From NCBI RefSeq assembly GCF_002192455.1, contig NZ_CP021744.1, positions 5,613,501-5,677,500 of the forward strand: a stretch of 64,000 bases of DNA, given 5' to 3'. A model generated the notes under the pieces. That model was not told the DNA's origin. It did no database searches and saw only the letters and a program-made list of their open reading frames with translations. This document shows positions 8,538 to 15,860 of this stretch, in pieces. Source of the DNA: Streptomyces albireticuli. GTDB lineage: Bacteria > Actinomycetota > Actinomycetes > Streptomycetales > Streptomycetaceae. How positions within the stretch are numbered: the first letter of the stretch is position 1; each line of letters starts with the position of its first letter. The position numbers and the translations under genes were made by a program.

Positions 8538-9479
8538 ATGGGACTCACCATCGGGGTCGACATCGGCGGCACCAAGATCGCGGCCGGCGTGGTCGACGAG
8601 GACGGCAACATCCTCGCGACGTGCAAGGTGCCCACCCCGCCGACCCCCGAGGGCGTCATCGACGCCATCGCCGACGCCGTGCGCACGGTCAGCGCCGACC
8701 ACGACGTCGAGGCGGTCGGCATCGGAGCCGCGGGCTACGTGGACGACAAGCGGGCCACGGTCCTCTTCGCCCCGAACATCAACTGGCGCCACGAGGCCCT
8801 GAAGGACAAGGTCGAGCAGCGCGTCGGCCTGCCGGTCGTCGTCGAGAACGACGCCAACGCCGCCGCCTGGGGCGAGTACCGCTTCGGCGCCGGCCAGGGC
8901 CACGACGACGTCATCTGCATCACCCTGGGCACCGGCCTCGGCGGCGGCATCATCATCGGCAACAAGCTGCGCCGCGGCCGCTTCGGCGTGGCCGCCGAGT
9001 TCGGCCACATCCGCGTGGTGCCCGACGGCCTGCTCTGCGGCTGCGGCAGCCAGGGCTGCTGGGAGCAGTACGCCTCCGGCCGCGCCCTCGTCCGCTACGC
9101 CAAGCAGCGCGCCAACGCCACCCCCGAGAACGCCGAGATCCTCCTCGGCCTCGGCGACGGCACGGTCGAGGGCATCGAGGGCAAGCACATCAGCGCCGCG
9201 GCCCGGCAGGGCGACCCGGTCGCCATCGACTCCTTCCGCGAGCTGGCCCGCTGGGCCGGCGCCGGCCTGGCGGACCTCGCCTCGCTCTTCGACCCGTCGG
9301 CGTTCATCGTCGGCGGCGGCGTCTCGGACGAGGGCGACCTCGTCCTCGACCCCATCCGCAAGTCCTTCAAGCGCTGGCTGATCGGCGGCCAGTGGCGACC
9401 CCACGCGCAGGTGCTCGCGGCGAAGCTGGGCGGCAAGGCCGGCCTGGTCGGCGCGGCGGACCTGGCCCGCCAGGGCTGA
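8538..9479 (+). CDS. glkA: Glucokinase, ROK family
   Basis: This 313-residue ROK-family sugar kinase phosphorylates glucose with ATP in the cytosol. In Streptomyces, GlkA is also the central mediator of carbon catabolite repression. Visible motifs are the phosphate loop IGVDIGGTKIAAGVVD (residues 5-20), ENDANAAAWGEYRFG (sugar and catalytic Asp), TLGTGLGGGIIIG, the zinc-binding CGCGSQGCWEQYASG starting near residue 167, and GGGVSDEGD near the end. Length agrees with S. coelicolor GlkA. It lies downstream of the DUF5304-like gene, the arrangement known from S. coelicolor. A GAGGGA ribosome site precedes the ATG. A GC hairpin follows the gene. Confidence 0.96.
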   Translation: MGLTIGVDIGGTKIAAGVVDEDGNILATCKVPTPPTPEGVIDAIADAVRTVSADHDVEAVGIGAAGYVDDKRATVLFAPNINWRHEALKDKVEQRVGLPVVVENDANAAAWGEYRFGAGQGHDDVICITLGTGLGGGIIIGNKLRRGRFGVAAEFGHIRVVPDGLLCGCGSQGCWEQYASGRALVRYAKQRANATPENAEILLGLGDGTVEGIEGKHISAAARQGDPVAIDSFRELARWAGAGLADLASLFDPSAFIVGGGVSDEGDLVLDPIRKSFKRWLIGGQWRPHAQVLAAKLGGKAGLVGAADLARQG

Positions 9480-9485
9480 GCGCAC

Positions 9486-9507
9486 CCCGGCCGCCCCGGC
9501 GGCCGGG
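9486..9507 (+). terminator. Hairpin after glkA
   Basis: CCCGGCCGCC (9486-9495) pairs with GGCGGCCGGG (9498-9507), with two C residues between them, starting 7 bp after the glkA stop. It is compact and U-less. It may attenuate readthrough into the hydrolase gene 66 bp further on. Confidence 0.5.
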
Positions 9508-9573
9508 ACCCACGACGGCGATTTCCGGCGGTGCCGGCCCGGCACCGCCCGGTGGAAAGGGTGTGTCCGGTCC

Positions 9574-10335
9574 GTGACTACCGCTCCGCTGCCGGACCTC
9601 CCGGCGTCCCGTACCGAGCCGGACGGCTCGGCCGTCGTCCGGGTGCTCAGCTACAACATCCGCTCCATGCGTGACGACGTGGGCGCGCTCGGCCGGGTCA
9701 TCCAGGCCTGCGCGCCCGACGTCGTCTGCGTCCAGGAGGCCCCGCGCTTCTTCCGCTGGCGCAAGGCCGCGGCCCGCCTCGGCCGCGTCTCCGGCCTGGT
9801 GTACGTCACCGGCGGCGCCACCGCCTCCGGCCCGATGATCATGTCCTCGCTCCGCGCGCACGTGGAGCGCACCGAGGACGTCCTGCTGCCCCGCACCCCG
9901 GGGCTCCACCAGCGCGGCTTCTCGACCGCCGTGCTCCGCTTCGGCCGGGCCCGGCTCGGTGTCCTCAGCTGCCACCTCAGCATCAAGGACCGGGAGCGCT
10001 ACGAGCAGGGCGGGCTGCTCCTGGAGAGACTGGCCGCGCTGGACGTCCCGTACGCCGTGGCGGCGGGCGACCTCAACGACCGCCCCGACGGCCGCACCTT
10101 CGGCCTCCTCGCGGACGCCCTCCAGGACGGCTGGGCGACCAAGCCGTGGGGACGCGAGCACACGACCCGGCTGGGCGACCCGCTCCAGCGGATCGACGCG
10201 GTCTTCGCGACCGGGGGAGTGGAGTTCCTGGGCTGCGGGGTGCCCATGGGGCTGCCGGGGGTCTCGGAGCGGGACCTCCGGGCGGCGACGGACCACCTGC
10301 CGGTGCTGGCGGCGGTACGGGTGCCGGCTCGGTGA
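9574..10335 (+). CDS. Endonuclease/exonuclease/phosphatase (EEP) family hydrolase
   Basis: This 253-residue EEP-superfamily protein has the expected motif series: LSYNIRSM (Asn, metal site), VVCVQEAPRFF (catalytic Glu near residue 53), the SCHLSI region (His), VAAGDLNDRPDG (Asp/Asn near residues 165-172), and ATDHLPVLAAV at the end (Asp-His pair). Family members cleave phosphodiesters in nucleic acids or lipids; the substrate here cannot be assigned. I chose the GTG at 9574, which is preceded by GGAAAGG. There is no signal peptide, and the N-terminus is Pro/Asp-rich. It follows glkA and is convergent with the small membrane protein gene. Repeat copy B lies just downstream. Confidence 0.85.
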   Translation: MTTAPLPDLPASRTEPDGSAVVRVLSYNIRSMRDDVGALGRVIQACAPDVVCVQEAPRFFRWRKAAARLGRVSGLVYVTGGATASGPMIMSSLRAHVERTEDVLLPRTPGLHQRGFSTAVLRFGRARLGVLSCHLSIKDRERYEQGGLLLERLAALDVPYAVAAGDLNDRPDGRTFGLLADALQDGWATKPWGREHTTRLGDPLQRIDAVFATGGVEFLGCGVPMGLPGVSERDLRAATDHLPVLAAVRVPAR

Positions 10336-10351
10336 CCGCTGGGACGTGCCC

Positions 10352-10415
10352 CCGGACGGGCTGATCTCAGCCTGTCCGGCGCTTGAGGACACCACGCGAA
10401 GCGCGGAAAAGGGGG
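10352..10415. repeat. Palindromic intergenic repeat, copy B
   Basis: CCGGACGGGCTGA (10352-10364) pairs with TCAGCCTGTCCGG (10367-10379), with one G-T mismatch in 13 bp. It is followed by CGCTTGAGGACACC and GCGCGGAAAAGGGGGCCC, flanks shared with copy C near 34.56 kb. It lies between convergent genes (stops at 10335 and 10500) and can double as a terminator. Confidence 0.8.
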
Positions 10416-10499
10416 CCCGGGGGCTTGCCCCCGCCACGCGGCGGAGCCGCACATCGGATGCGGCGGGAAGGGACGGGGCGGGGAGAAAAGCCCTCGCCG

Positions 10500-11096
10500 C
10501 TACACCACCGCGCCCCGTCCCGGATCGTCGTCCTCCTCGTCGGTGTCCTTCATCCGGAGGACCAGCGTCGCGAAGCCGCCCAGGAAGCCGCCCACGCCCA
10601 GCGTCGTCACCCACCACGTCAGCTCCTGCCGCAGCAGGACCATGATCAGCAGCAGCAACGGGCCGCCCAGCACCGCGATCCACGCGAACCGCGACGTCAC
10701 ATCACCCGTGGGCAGCGGCGGCGGCTCCGGCGGGACGAAGTGACCCTCCTCGCAGTCGTCGAGCGCCTCCTCGGAAGGGCCGTCCCAGTCACGGGGGCCG
10801 ACCCCCGGCGCGTACACGATGAAGCTGCCGGGCCGCTCCGGCTTCGCCGGCTCGTCGGAGGCGGCGGGGCGGGGCTTCAGCGGCGGCTCCTCCGGCCCGG
10901 TCGGGTCGGCGGCCGCGGGGCCCTCGGCCGCCGGGCGGGTGGCCGCGGAGTCCAGGACGTCACCGGAGGCGGGCCAGCGACCCGTCGCCGGGTCGGGCTC
11001 CTCGCCGTACGCGGCGACCAGCTCCGCCCACGCCGCGTCCTCGTCGAGCGGGTCGCGGCTCTCGTCGCGGTCGTGGTCCGCGTCGTGCTCAGCCAC
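10500..11096 (-). CDS. Small membrane protein with acidic N-terminal region, unknown function
   Basis: This protein of about 198 residues has an acidic, proline-rich cytoplasmic region holding EEGHFVPPEPPPLPTGDVTS. Two membrane spans near the end follow (FAWIAVLGGPLLLLIMVLL and a second, TLGVGGFLGGFATLVL), with a short Asp/Glu tail (KDTDEEDDD). I chose the GTG at 11096, which overlaps the upstream esterase stop (GTGGCTGA), suggesting translational coupling. An in-frame GTG at 11114 lacks a better ribosome site. It belongs to a conserved Streptomyces family of unknown function. It forms a two-gene operon with the esterase. No catalytic motif is visible. Confidence 0.75.
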   Translation of the reverse strand: MAEHDADHDRDESRDPLDEDAAWAELVAAYGEEPDPATGRWPASGDVLDSAATRPAAEGPAAADPTGPEEPPLKPRPAASDEPAKPERPGSFIVYAPGVGPRDWDGPSEEALDDCEEGHFVPPEPPPLPTGDVTSRFAWIAVLGGPLLLLIMVLLRQELTWWVTTLGVGGFLGGFATLVLRMKDTDEEDDDPGRGAVV

Positions 11097-11859
11097 GGGG
11101 GGCCGCCCCGACACCCGCCGAGAGCCGGCTGATGAACGCGAAGGTCTCCTCGAAGATCAGCTCGGCGTCGTGGTCCAGCGTCGCCACGTGGTAGCTGCGC
11201 TCCAGCAGCCGCTCGGTGACGTCCCGCGAGGACACCCGGGCCAGGATCCGCGCCGAGTCGGCGGGCGGCACCACATGGTCCTCGGGGCTGTGCAGCAGCA
11301 GCAACGGCTGGGTGACCTGGGGGAGTTCCCCGTCCAGCATGGTCAGGAAGCGGCGGAAGGAGTGCGCCGCGTGCAGCGGCACCCGGTCGTAGCCGACCTC
11401 CTCGCCGCCCGGCTTCGCGATGTCGCTGGCGATGCCCGACTTCGTGGGCAGCAGGTGGCGCACCACCGGCAGCGCCTTGGCCGCCAGACCGTGCACCTTG
11501 TTCGCGGGGTTGACCAGGACGATGCCCGAGACGTCCGCCCCGTGCTTCGCCGCCAGCCGCAGCGTCAGCGCCCCGCCCATCGACAGACCGCAGACGAACA
11601 CCTGGGAGCAGCGCTCCCGGAGCTCCCGCAGCGCGCGGTCGACCTCCGCGTACCAGTCCTGCCAGACCGTGACCTGCATGTCCTGCCAGCGGGTGCCGTG
11701 GCCGGGCAGCAGGGGGAGGGAGACGGTGAGGCCGCGCTCCGCGAGATGCTCGGCCCAGGGCCGTACGGACTGCGGGGAACCGGTGAAGCCGTGGCACACG
11801 AGGACGCCGACCTCTCCGCCGTCGTGGCGGAACGGCTCGGCGCCGGGGAGGAGCGGCAC
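11089..11859 (-). CDS. Alpha/beta hydrolase, Est30-type carboxylesterase
   Basis: This 256-residue cytosolic esterase or monoacylglycerol-lipase-like hydrolase shows VLVCHGFTGSP (oxyanion loop), CGLSMGGAL (nucleophile Ser in G-x-S-x-G), HSPEDHVVPP (acid Asp) and SYHVATLDHDAEL (catalytic His). This matches the Est30 carboxylesterase family closely in length and motif spacing. The start is GTG at 11859, with a GGAG ribosome site upstream. It is divergent from the acyltransferase gene (112 bp apart) and overlaps the start of the following membrane-protein gene by 8 bp. The physiological ester is unknown. Pairing with PlsC suggests a lipid-related role, but that is inference. Confidence 0.88.
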   Translation of the reverse strand: MPLLPGAEPFRHDGGEVGVLVCHGFTGSPQSVRPWAEHLAERGLTVSLPLLPGHGTRWQDMQVTVWQDWYAEVDRALRELRERCSQVFVCGLSMGGALTLRLAAKHGADVSGIVLVNPANKVHGLAAKALPVVRHLLPTKSGIASDIAKPGGEEVGYDRVPLHAAHSFRRFLTMLDGELPQVTQPLLLLHSPEDHVVPPADSARILARVSSRDVTERLLERSYHVATLDHDAELIFEETFAFISRLSAGVGAAPRG

Positions 11860-11971
11860 CGGAATCTCCGATCGGTGGAACGGGAAAAGGGGTCTGCCCC
11901 TCAGCGTACGCGGAGCGCCGCCGGGCGGGTAGGCAGGTTAAGGTCTCCTCGTCACTACAGGAGGTTCTCGG

Positions 11972-12733
11972 TTGTTCTACGGCGCTATGAAGCTGTCCAT
12001 CGGCGGGTCGCTGAAGCTTGCCTTCCGGCCGTGGGTGGAGGGCCTGGAGAACATCCCGGCCGAGGGGCCCGCGATCCTGGCGAGCAACCACCTGTCGTTC
12101 TCGGACTCCTTCTTCCTGCCCGCGGTGCTCGATCGCAAGATCACCTTTATCGCGAAGCAGGAATACTTCACCTCCCCCGGGGTCAAGGGAAAGCTGACGG
12201 CCGCGTTCTTCAAGGGCGTGGGCCAGCTGCCCGTCGACCGTTCGGGCGGCCGCGGGGCCGGCGAGGCGGCGATCAAGAGCGGACTCGAGGTGCTGGAGCG
12301 CGGTGAGCTCTTCGGCATCTACCCCGAGGGCACCCGCTCCCCGGACGGCCGCCTCTACCGCGGCAAGCCCGGCGGCCTCGCCCGGGTCGCGCTGCTCTCC
12401 GGCGCGCCCGTCATCCCCGTCGCGATGATCGACACCGAGAAGGTGCAGCCGCCCGGGAAGGTCCTGCCGAAGATGATCCGGCCGGGCATCCGGATCGGCG
12501 AGCCGCTGGACTTCAGCCGCTACCACGGCATGGACGGCGACCGCTTCATCCTGCGCTCGGTGACCGACGAGGTCATGTACAAGATCATGGAGCTCTCCGG
12601 CCAGGAGTACGTCGACATCTACGCGACCGCCGCCAAGCGGCAGATCGCCGAGGACGCGAAGCGGAAGGCCGAGGAGGAGAAGGCGGCGAAGGCCGCCGGA
12701 CTCGACAAGGCGGGGAAGCAGCCCGAGGCGTAG
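11972..12733 (+). CDS. 1-acylglycerol-3-phosphate O-acyltransferase (PlsC-like)
   Basis: This 253-residue lysophospholipid acyltransferase moves an acyl group onto a lysophosphatidate-like acceptor at the inner membrane face. Motif I is NHLSFSD (H-x4-D, near residue 45), motif II lies around GVGQLPVDRSGGRG, motif III is YPEGTRSPDG (near residue 112) and motif IV is GAPVIPVAMIDT. The tail after residue 225 is Lys/Ala/Glu-rich and probably helical. It starts with TTG at 11972, 9 nt after an excellent AGGAGG. The mycobacterial counterpart by context is Rv2182c, next to the GT87 gene. The adjacent two-component genes follow on the same strand after 27 bp. Confidence 0.92.
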   Translation: MFYGAMKLSIGGSLKLAFRPWVEGLENIPAEGPAILASNHLSFSDSFFLPAVLDRKITFIAKQEYFTSPGVKGKLTAAFFKGVGQLPVDRSGGRGAGEAAIKSGLEVLERGELFGIYPEGTRSPDGRLYRGKPGGLARVALLSGAPVIPVAMIDTEKVQPPGKVLPKMIRPGIRIGEPLDFSRYHGMDGDRFILRSVTDEVMYKIMELSGQEYVDIYATAAKRQIAEDAKRKAEEEKAAKAAGLDKAGKQPEA

Positions 12734-12760
12734 CCCCGTCCGGGCTGGGGGGTTTGGTCG

Positions 12761-14011
12761 ATGGCACCGCGCAGCAAGAGGCCGCGCGTCGTACGGATGT
12801 CGGTGGAGCTGCCGCTGTGGCGCGCGCTGACCGGCTACCGCATCCTGACGCTCGGCTACGCCCTCGCACTGTTCGGCTTCAACTACCACGACTACGCCCA
12901 TCCGCTCGGTGGCGCGCTCTACATGGGCGCACTCACCCTGTGGATGGCGCTGACCTGGAACCGGGTCTCCTCGCCCGAGCGCTGCACCAAGCGCTTCCTG
13001 GCCGCCGACCTCACCATCGCGCTGGTCGGCGTGCTGCTCACCACCGTCGTCGACTCCCCGGAGCGCATCGCCGGCGGCGCGGCCACCCTGCCGTCCATCT
13101 GGACCGGCGGCGCCGTGCTGGGCTGCGCCATCAAGGGCGGCTGGCGCTGGGCGGCCGCCGGCTCCACGCTGGTGGCCCTGGCCAACCTCGTCGAGCGCGG
13201 CAGCCCGGCCCGGGACACCGTCCACAACGTCCTGCTGGTCTGGGTCTCCTCCATCGCCATCGGCTACATCGTCGAGGTGGCCCGCGCCAGTGAGCGCACC
13301 CTCGCCCGCGCCCTCCAGATCGAGGCCGCGACCCGCGAGCGCGAGCGCCTCGCCCGCGACATCCACGACGGCGTCCTCCAGGTCCTGGCCATGGTGCAGC
13401 GCCGCGGCACCGCCCTCGGCGGCGAGGCGGCCGAGCTCGGCAGGATGGCCGGCGAACAGGAGATCGCCCTGCGCACCCTCGTGGCGGGCGGCCTGCTGCC
13501 CGCCCGGGGCACCCCGGAGCGGTACGCCGAGGACGCCGAGCTGGCCGGGCTGACCGTACCCGGCGGCCCCGGCCCGGCCGCACCGCCCGCGCCACGGCCC
13601 CCCGCGGGCCCCTGCGACCTGGCGGCGCTGCTCGCCCCGCACGCCGGACCCGACGTCTCCTTCGCCGGGCCCGGCACCGCCGTCCTGCTGGAGGCGGCCG
13701 CGGCGGCGGAGCTGGCCGCCGCCGTCGGCGCCGCGCTGGACAATGTCCGCAAGCACGCCGGCGACGGCGCGCGGGCCTGGATCCTGCTGGAGGACGAGCC
13801 GGACGCGGTGATCGTCACCGTCCGGGACGACGGCCCGGGCATCCCGGACGGCAGGCTCGCCGACGCGGAGCGGGAGGGGCGCATGGGCGTCGCCCTCTCC
13901 ATCCGCGGCAGGCTGCGGGACCTGGGCGGCAGCGCGGAGCTGCTGTCCGTGCCGGGGCAGGGCACAGAAGTCGAATTGAGAGTTCCACGGGGGAGCGAGG
14001 CCGGCCGATGA
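12761..14011 (+). CDS. macS: Two-component sensor histidine kinase (MacS-like)
   Basis: This 416-residue NarL-type sensor kinase has about five N-terminal membrane spans. After them comes the HisKA_3 dimerisation motif RERLARDIHDGVLQVL with His202 as the predicted phosphate site. The ATPase domain follows, with an N box (ALDNVRKHAG), a G1 box (DDGPGIPDG) and a G2-like GRMGVALSIRGR. A Pro/Ala-rich linker separates the two catalytic parts. The short extracytoplasmic loops suggest the stimulus is sensed in or near the membrane. Its stop overlaps the response regulator start (ATGA), so the pair is co-translated. By position and sequence it matches SCO2121, which I recall being named MacS, a regulator of morphogenetic membrane protein genes. 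The signal is unknown. Confidence 0.9.
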   Translation: MAPRSKRPRVVRMSVELPLWRALTGYRILTLGYALALFGFNYHDYAHPLGGALYMGALTLWMALTWNRVSSPERCTKRFLAADLTIALVGVLLTTVVDSPERIAGGAATLPSIWTGGAVLGCAIKGGWRWAAAGSTLVALANLVERGSPARDTVHNVLLVWVSSIAIGYIVEVARASERTLARALQIEAATRERERLARDIHDGVLQVLAMVQRRGTALGGEAAELGRMAGEQEIALRTLVAGGLLPARGTPERYAEDAELAGLTVPGGPGPAAPPAPRPPAGPCDLAALLAPHAGPDVSFAGPGTAVLLEAAAAAELAAAVGAALDNVRKHAGDGARAWILLEDEPDAVIVTVRDDGPGIPDGRLADAEREGRMGVALSIRGRLRDLGGSAELLSVPGQGTEVELRVPRGSEAGR

Positions 14012-14679
14012 GTGAAGAGCGGACCCTGAAGGTCATGGTGGTCGACGACCACCCGATGTGGCGCGACGCTGTCGCCCGCGACCTGGCGAACGCCGGGTTC
14101 GACGTGGTGGCCACCGCCGGTGACGGCCCCCAGGCGGTACGCCGGGCCCGCGCCGCCGGCCCCGACGTGCTGGTCCTCGACCTCAACCTGCCCGGCCTGC
14201 CCGGCGTCGCCGTCTGCAAGGAGCTCGTCGGCGAGAACCCCGCCCTGCGCGTCCTCGTCCTCTCCGCCAGCGGCGAGCACGCCGATGTGCTGGAGGCCGT
14301 GAAGTCCGGGGCGACCGGCTATCTGCTGAAGTCCGCCAGCACCGAGGAACTGCTGGACGCCGTCCGGCGGACGGCCGTCGGCGACGCAGTCTTCACCCCC
14401 GGCCTCGCGGGCCTCGTCCTCGGCGAGTTCCGCCGCCTCGCCGCCGACCCCGCCCCGGCCGCGCCCGACGAGCCCAAGGCCCCCCGGCTGACCGACCGCG
14501 AGACCGAGGTGCTGCGGCTCGTCGCCAAGGGCCTGTCGTACAAGCAGATAGCGGAGCGGCTGGTTATTTCCCACCGCACGGTGCAGAACCATGTACAGAA
14601 CACCTTGGGCAAACTCCAGTTGCACAATCGCGTGGAGCTCGTGCGCTACGCGATAGAGCGAGGTCTCGACGACGCCTGA
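14008..14679 (+). CDS. macR: Two-component response regulator, LuxR/NarL family (MacR-like)
   Basis: This 223-residue DNA-binding response regulator has a receiver domain with the acidic pair VDDHP (residues 12-13), phosphoacceptor Asp58 in VLVLDLNLPG, a conserved Ser/Thr region LSASGEH and Lys in YLLKSAS. A linker leads to a LuxR-type helix-turn-helix, LTDRETEVLRLVAKGLSYKQ, with recognition helix SHRTVQNHVQNTLGKL. It is coupled to the kinase gene by an ATGA overlap, so it is the cognate regulator. From memory it corresponds to SCO2120 (MacR). No inverted-repeat operator upstream of the pair stood out, so autoregulation is not shown here. Confidence 0.92.
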   Translation: MSEERTLKVMVVDDHPMWRDAVARDLANAGFDVVATAGDGPQAVRRARAAGPDVLVLDLNLPGLPGVAVCKELVGENPALRVLVLSASGEHADVLEAVKSGATGYLLKSASTEELLDAVRRTAVGDAVFTPGLAGLVLGEFRRLAADPAPAAPDEPKAPRLTDRETEVLRLVAKGLSYKQIAERLVISHRTVQNHVQNTLGKLQLHNRVELVRYAIERGLDDA

Positions 14680-14727
14680 CGCTCCCCCCGGAGGCCGGGC
14701 GCCGTCCTCGGCTGAAGGGAGAGTGTC

Positions 14728-15759
14728 ATGCGGGTCGGATTGCTGACCGGCGGTGGTGACTGCCCCGGGCTCAACGCGGTCATCCGTGCCGTCGTCCGCA
14801 AGGGCGTCCAGGACTACGCCTACGACTTCACCGGCTACCGGGACGGATGGCGAGGGCCGCTCCACGGCTCCGCGTCCCGGCTCGACATCCCCGCCGTCCG
14901 GGGCATCCTGCCCCGGGGCGGCACCATCCTCGGCTCCTCACGGACCAACCCCTTCAAGGAACCGGACGGCGTCCGCCGCATCCGCGAGAACCTCGCCAAG
15001 GACGAGGTCGACGCCCTGATCGTGATCGGCGGCGAGGACACCCTCGGCGTCGCCGCCCGCCTCCACGAGGAGCACGGCGTGCGGTGCGTCGGCGTCCCCA
15101 AGACCATCGACAACGACCTCTCCGCCACGGACTACACCTTCGGCTTCGACACCGCCGTCAACATCGCCACCGAGGCCATCGACCGCCTCCACACCACCGC
15201 CGAGTCCCACATGCGGGTCCTGGTGGTGGAGGTCATGGGCCGCCACGCGGGCTGGATCGCCCTGCACTCCGGGCTCGCCGGCGGCGCCAACGTCATCCTC
15301 GTCCCCGAACAACCCTTCGACCTCGACGAGGTCTGCGGCTGGGTCACCTCCCGCTTCCGCGCGAGCTACGCCCCGATCGTGGTGGTCGCCGAGGGAGCCG
15401 TACCGAGGGACGGCGACCTCGTCCTCAAGGACGCCGCCGCCCAGGACTCCTTCGGCCATGTGCGGCTGTCCGGCGTGGGGGAGTGGCTGGCGAAGGAGAT
15501 CGAGGCCCGCACGGGCAAGGAGGCCCGTACGACCGTCCTGGGCCACGTCCAGCGGGGCGGGACACCGAGCGCCTTCGACCGCTGGCTGGCCACCCGGTTC
15601 GGACTGCACGCGATCGCCGCCGTGCGGGACGGGGACTACGGGCGGATGGTCGCGCTGCGGGGACCGGACGTGGTGCGGGTGCCCCTGGGCGAGGCGACGG
15701 CCCGGCTGAAGACGGTGCCGGACGCGCTGTACGCGGAGGCGCGGACGTTCTTCGGCTGA
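14728..15759 (+). CDS. pfkA: 6-phosphofructokinase, PPi-type donor-site residues
   Basis: This 343-residue group-A phosphofructokinase converts fructose 6-phosphate to the 1,6-bisphosphate in glycolysis. Motifs are GLLTGGGDCPGLNAVIR (N-terminal nucleotide loop), IGGEDTLG with Asp104, PKTIDNDL with Lys125 and the catalytic TIDND, MGRHAGWIALHSG (substrate) and GHVQRGGTPSAFDR. Gly at the position of Asp104 marks ATP users such as E. coli PfkA, while Asp plus Lys at the 124-125 position marks PPi-dependent enzymes, including the Amycolatopsis methanolica one. This paralogue may therefore use pyrophosphate and run reversibly. The position matches SCO2119. An AAGGGAG ribosome site precedes the ATG. 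It converges with the anthranilate synthase gene. Confidence 0.93.
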   Translation: MRVGLLTGGGDCPGLNAVIRAVVRKGVQDYAYDFTGYRDGWRGPLHGSASRLDIPAVRGILPRGGTILGSSRTNPFKEPDGVRRIRENLAKDEVDALIVIGGEDTLGVAARLHEEHGVRCVGVPKTIDNDLSATDYTFGFDTAVNIATEAIDRLHTTAESHMRVLVVEVMGRHAGWIALHSGLAGGANVILVPEQPFDLDEVCGWVTSRFRASYAPIVVVAEGAVPRDGDLVLKDAAAQDSFGHVRLSGVGEWLAKEIEARTGKEARTTVLGHVQRGGTPSAFDRWLATRFGLHAIAAVRDGDYGRMVALRGPDVVRVPLGEATARLKTVPDALYAEARTFFG

Positions 15760-15769
15760 CGGCCGGGAC

Positions 15770-15849
15770 GCGGTGCGCGCCCGCGCGCACCGCACCCGGT
15801 TCCGGTGCCTGAGCGGCGGGCGGGCGGACAGCCGGCCCACCCGCCGCTC
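15770..15849. terminator. Tandem hairpins between convergent pfkA and trp genes
   Basis: Hairpin 1 pairs GCGGTGCGCG (15770-15779) with CGCGCACCGC (15784-15793). Hairpin 2 pairs GAGCGGCGGG (15811-15820) with CCCGCCGCTC (15840-15849). Both lie in the 101-bp gap between two converging stop codons and fit a bidirectional terminator. Confidence 0.65.
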
Positions 15850-15860
15850 GCGGGACCCCT

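Noticed and set aside
10877..13756. Very long minus-strand frame across acyltransferase and kinase genes
   Set aside because: Shadow of plus-strand PlsC and sensor kinase coding sequence and of the esterase in another frame, with no family motifs.
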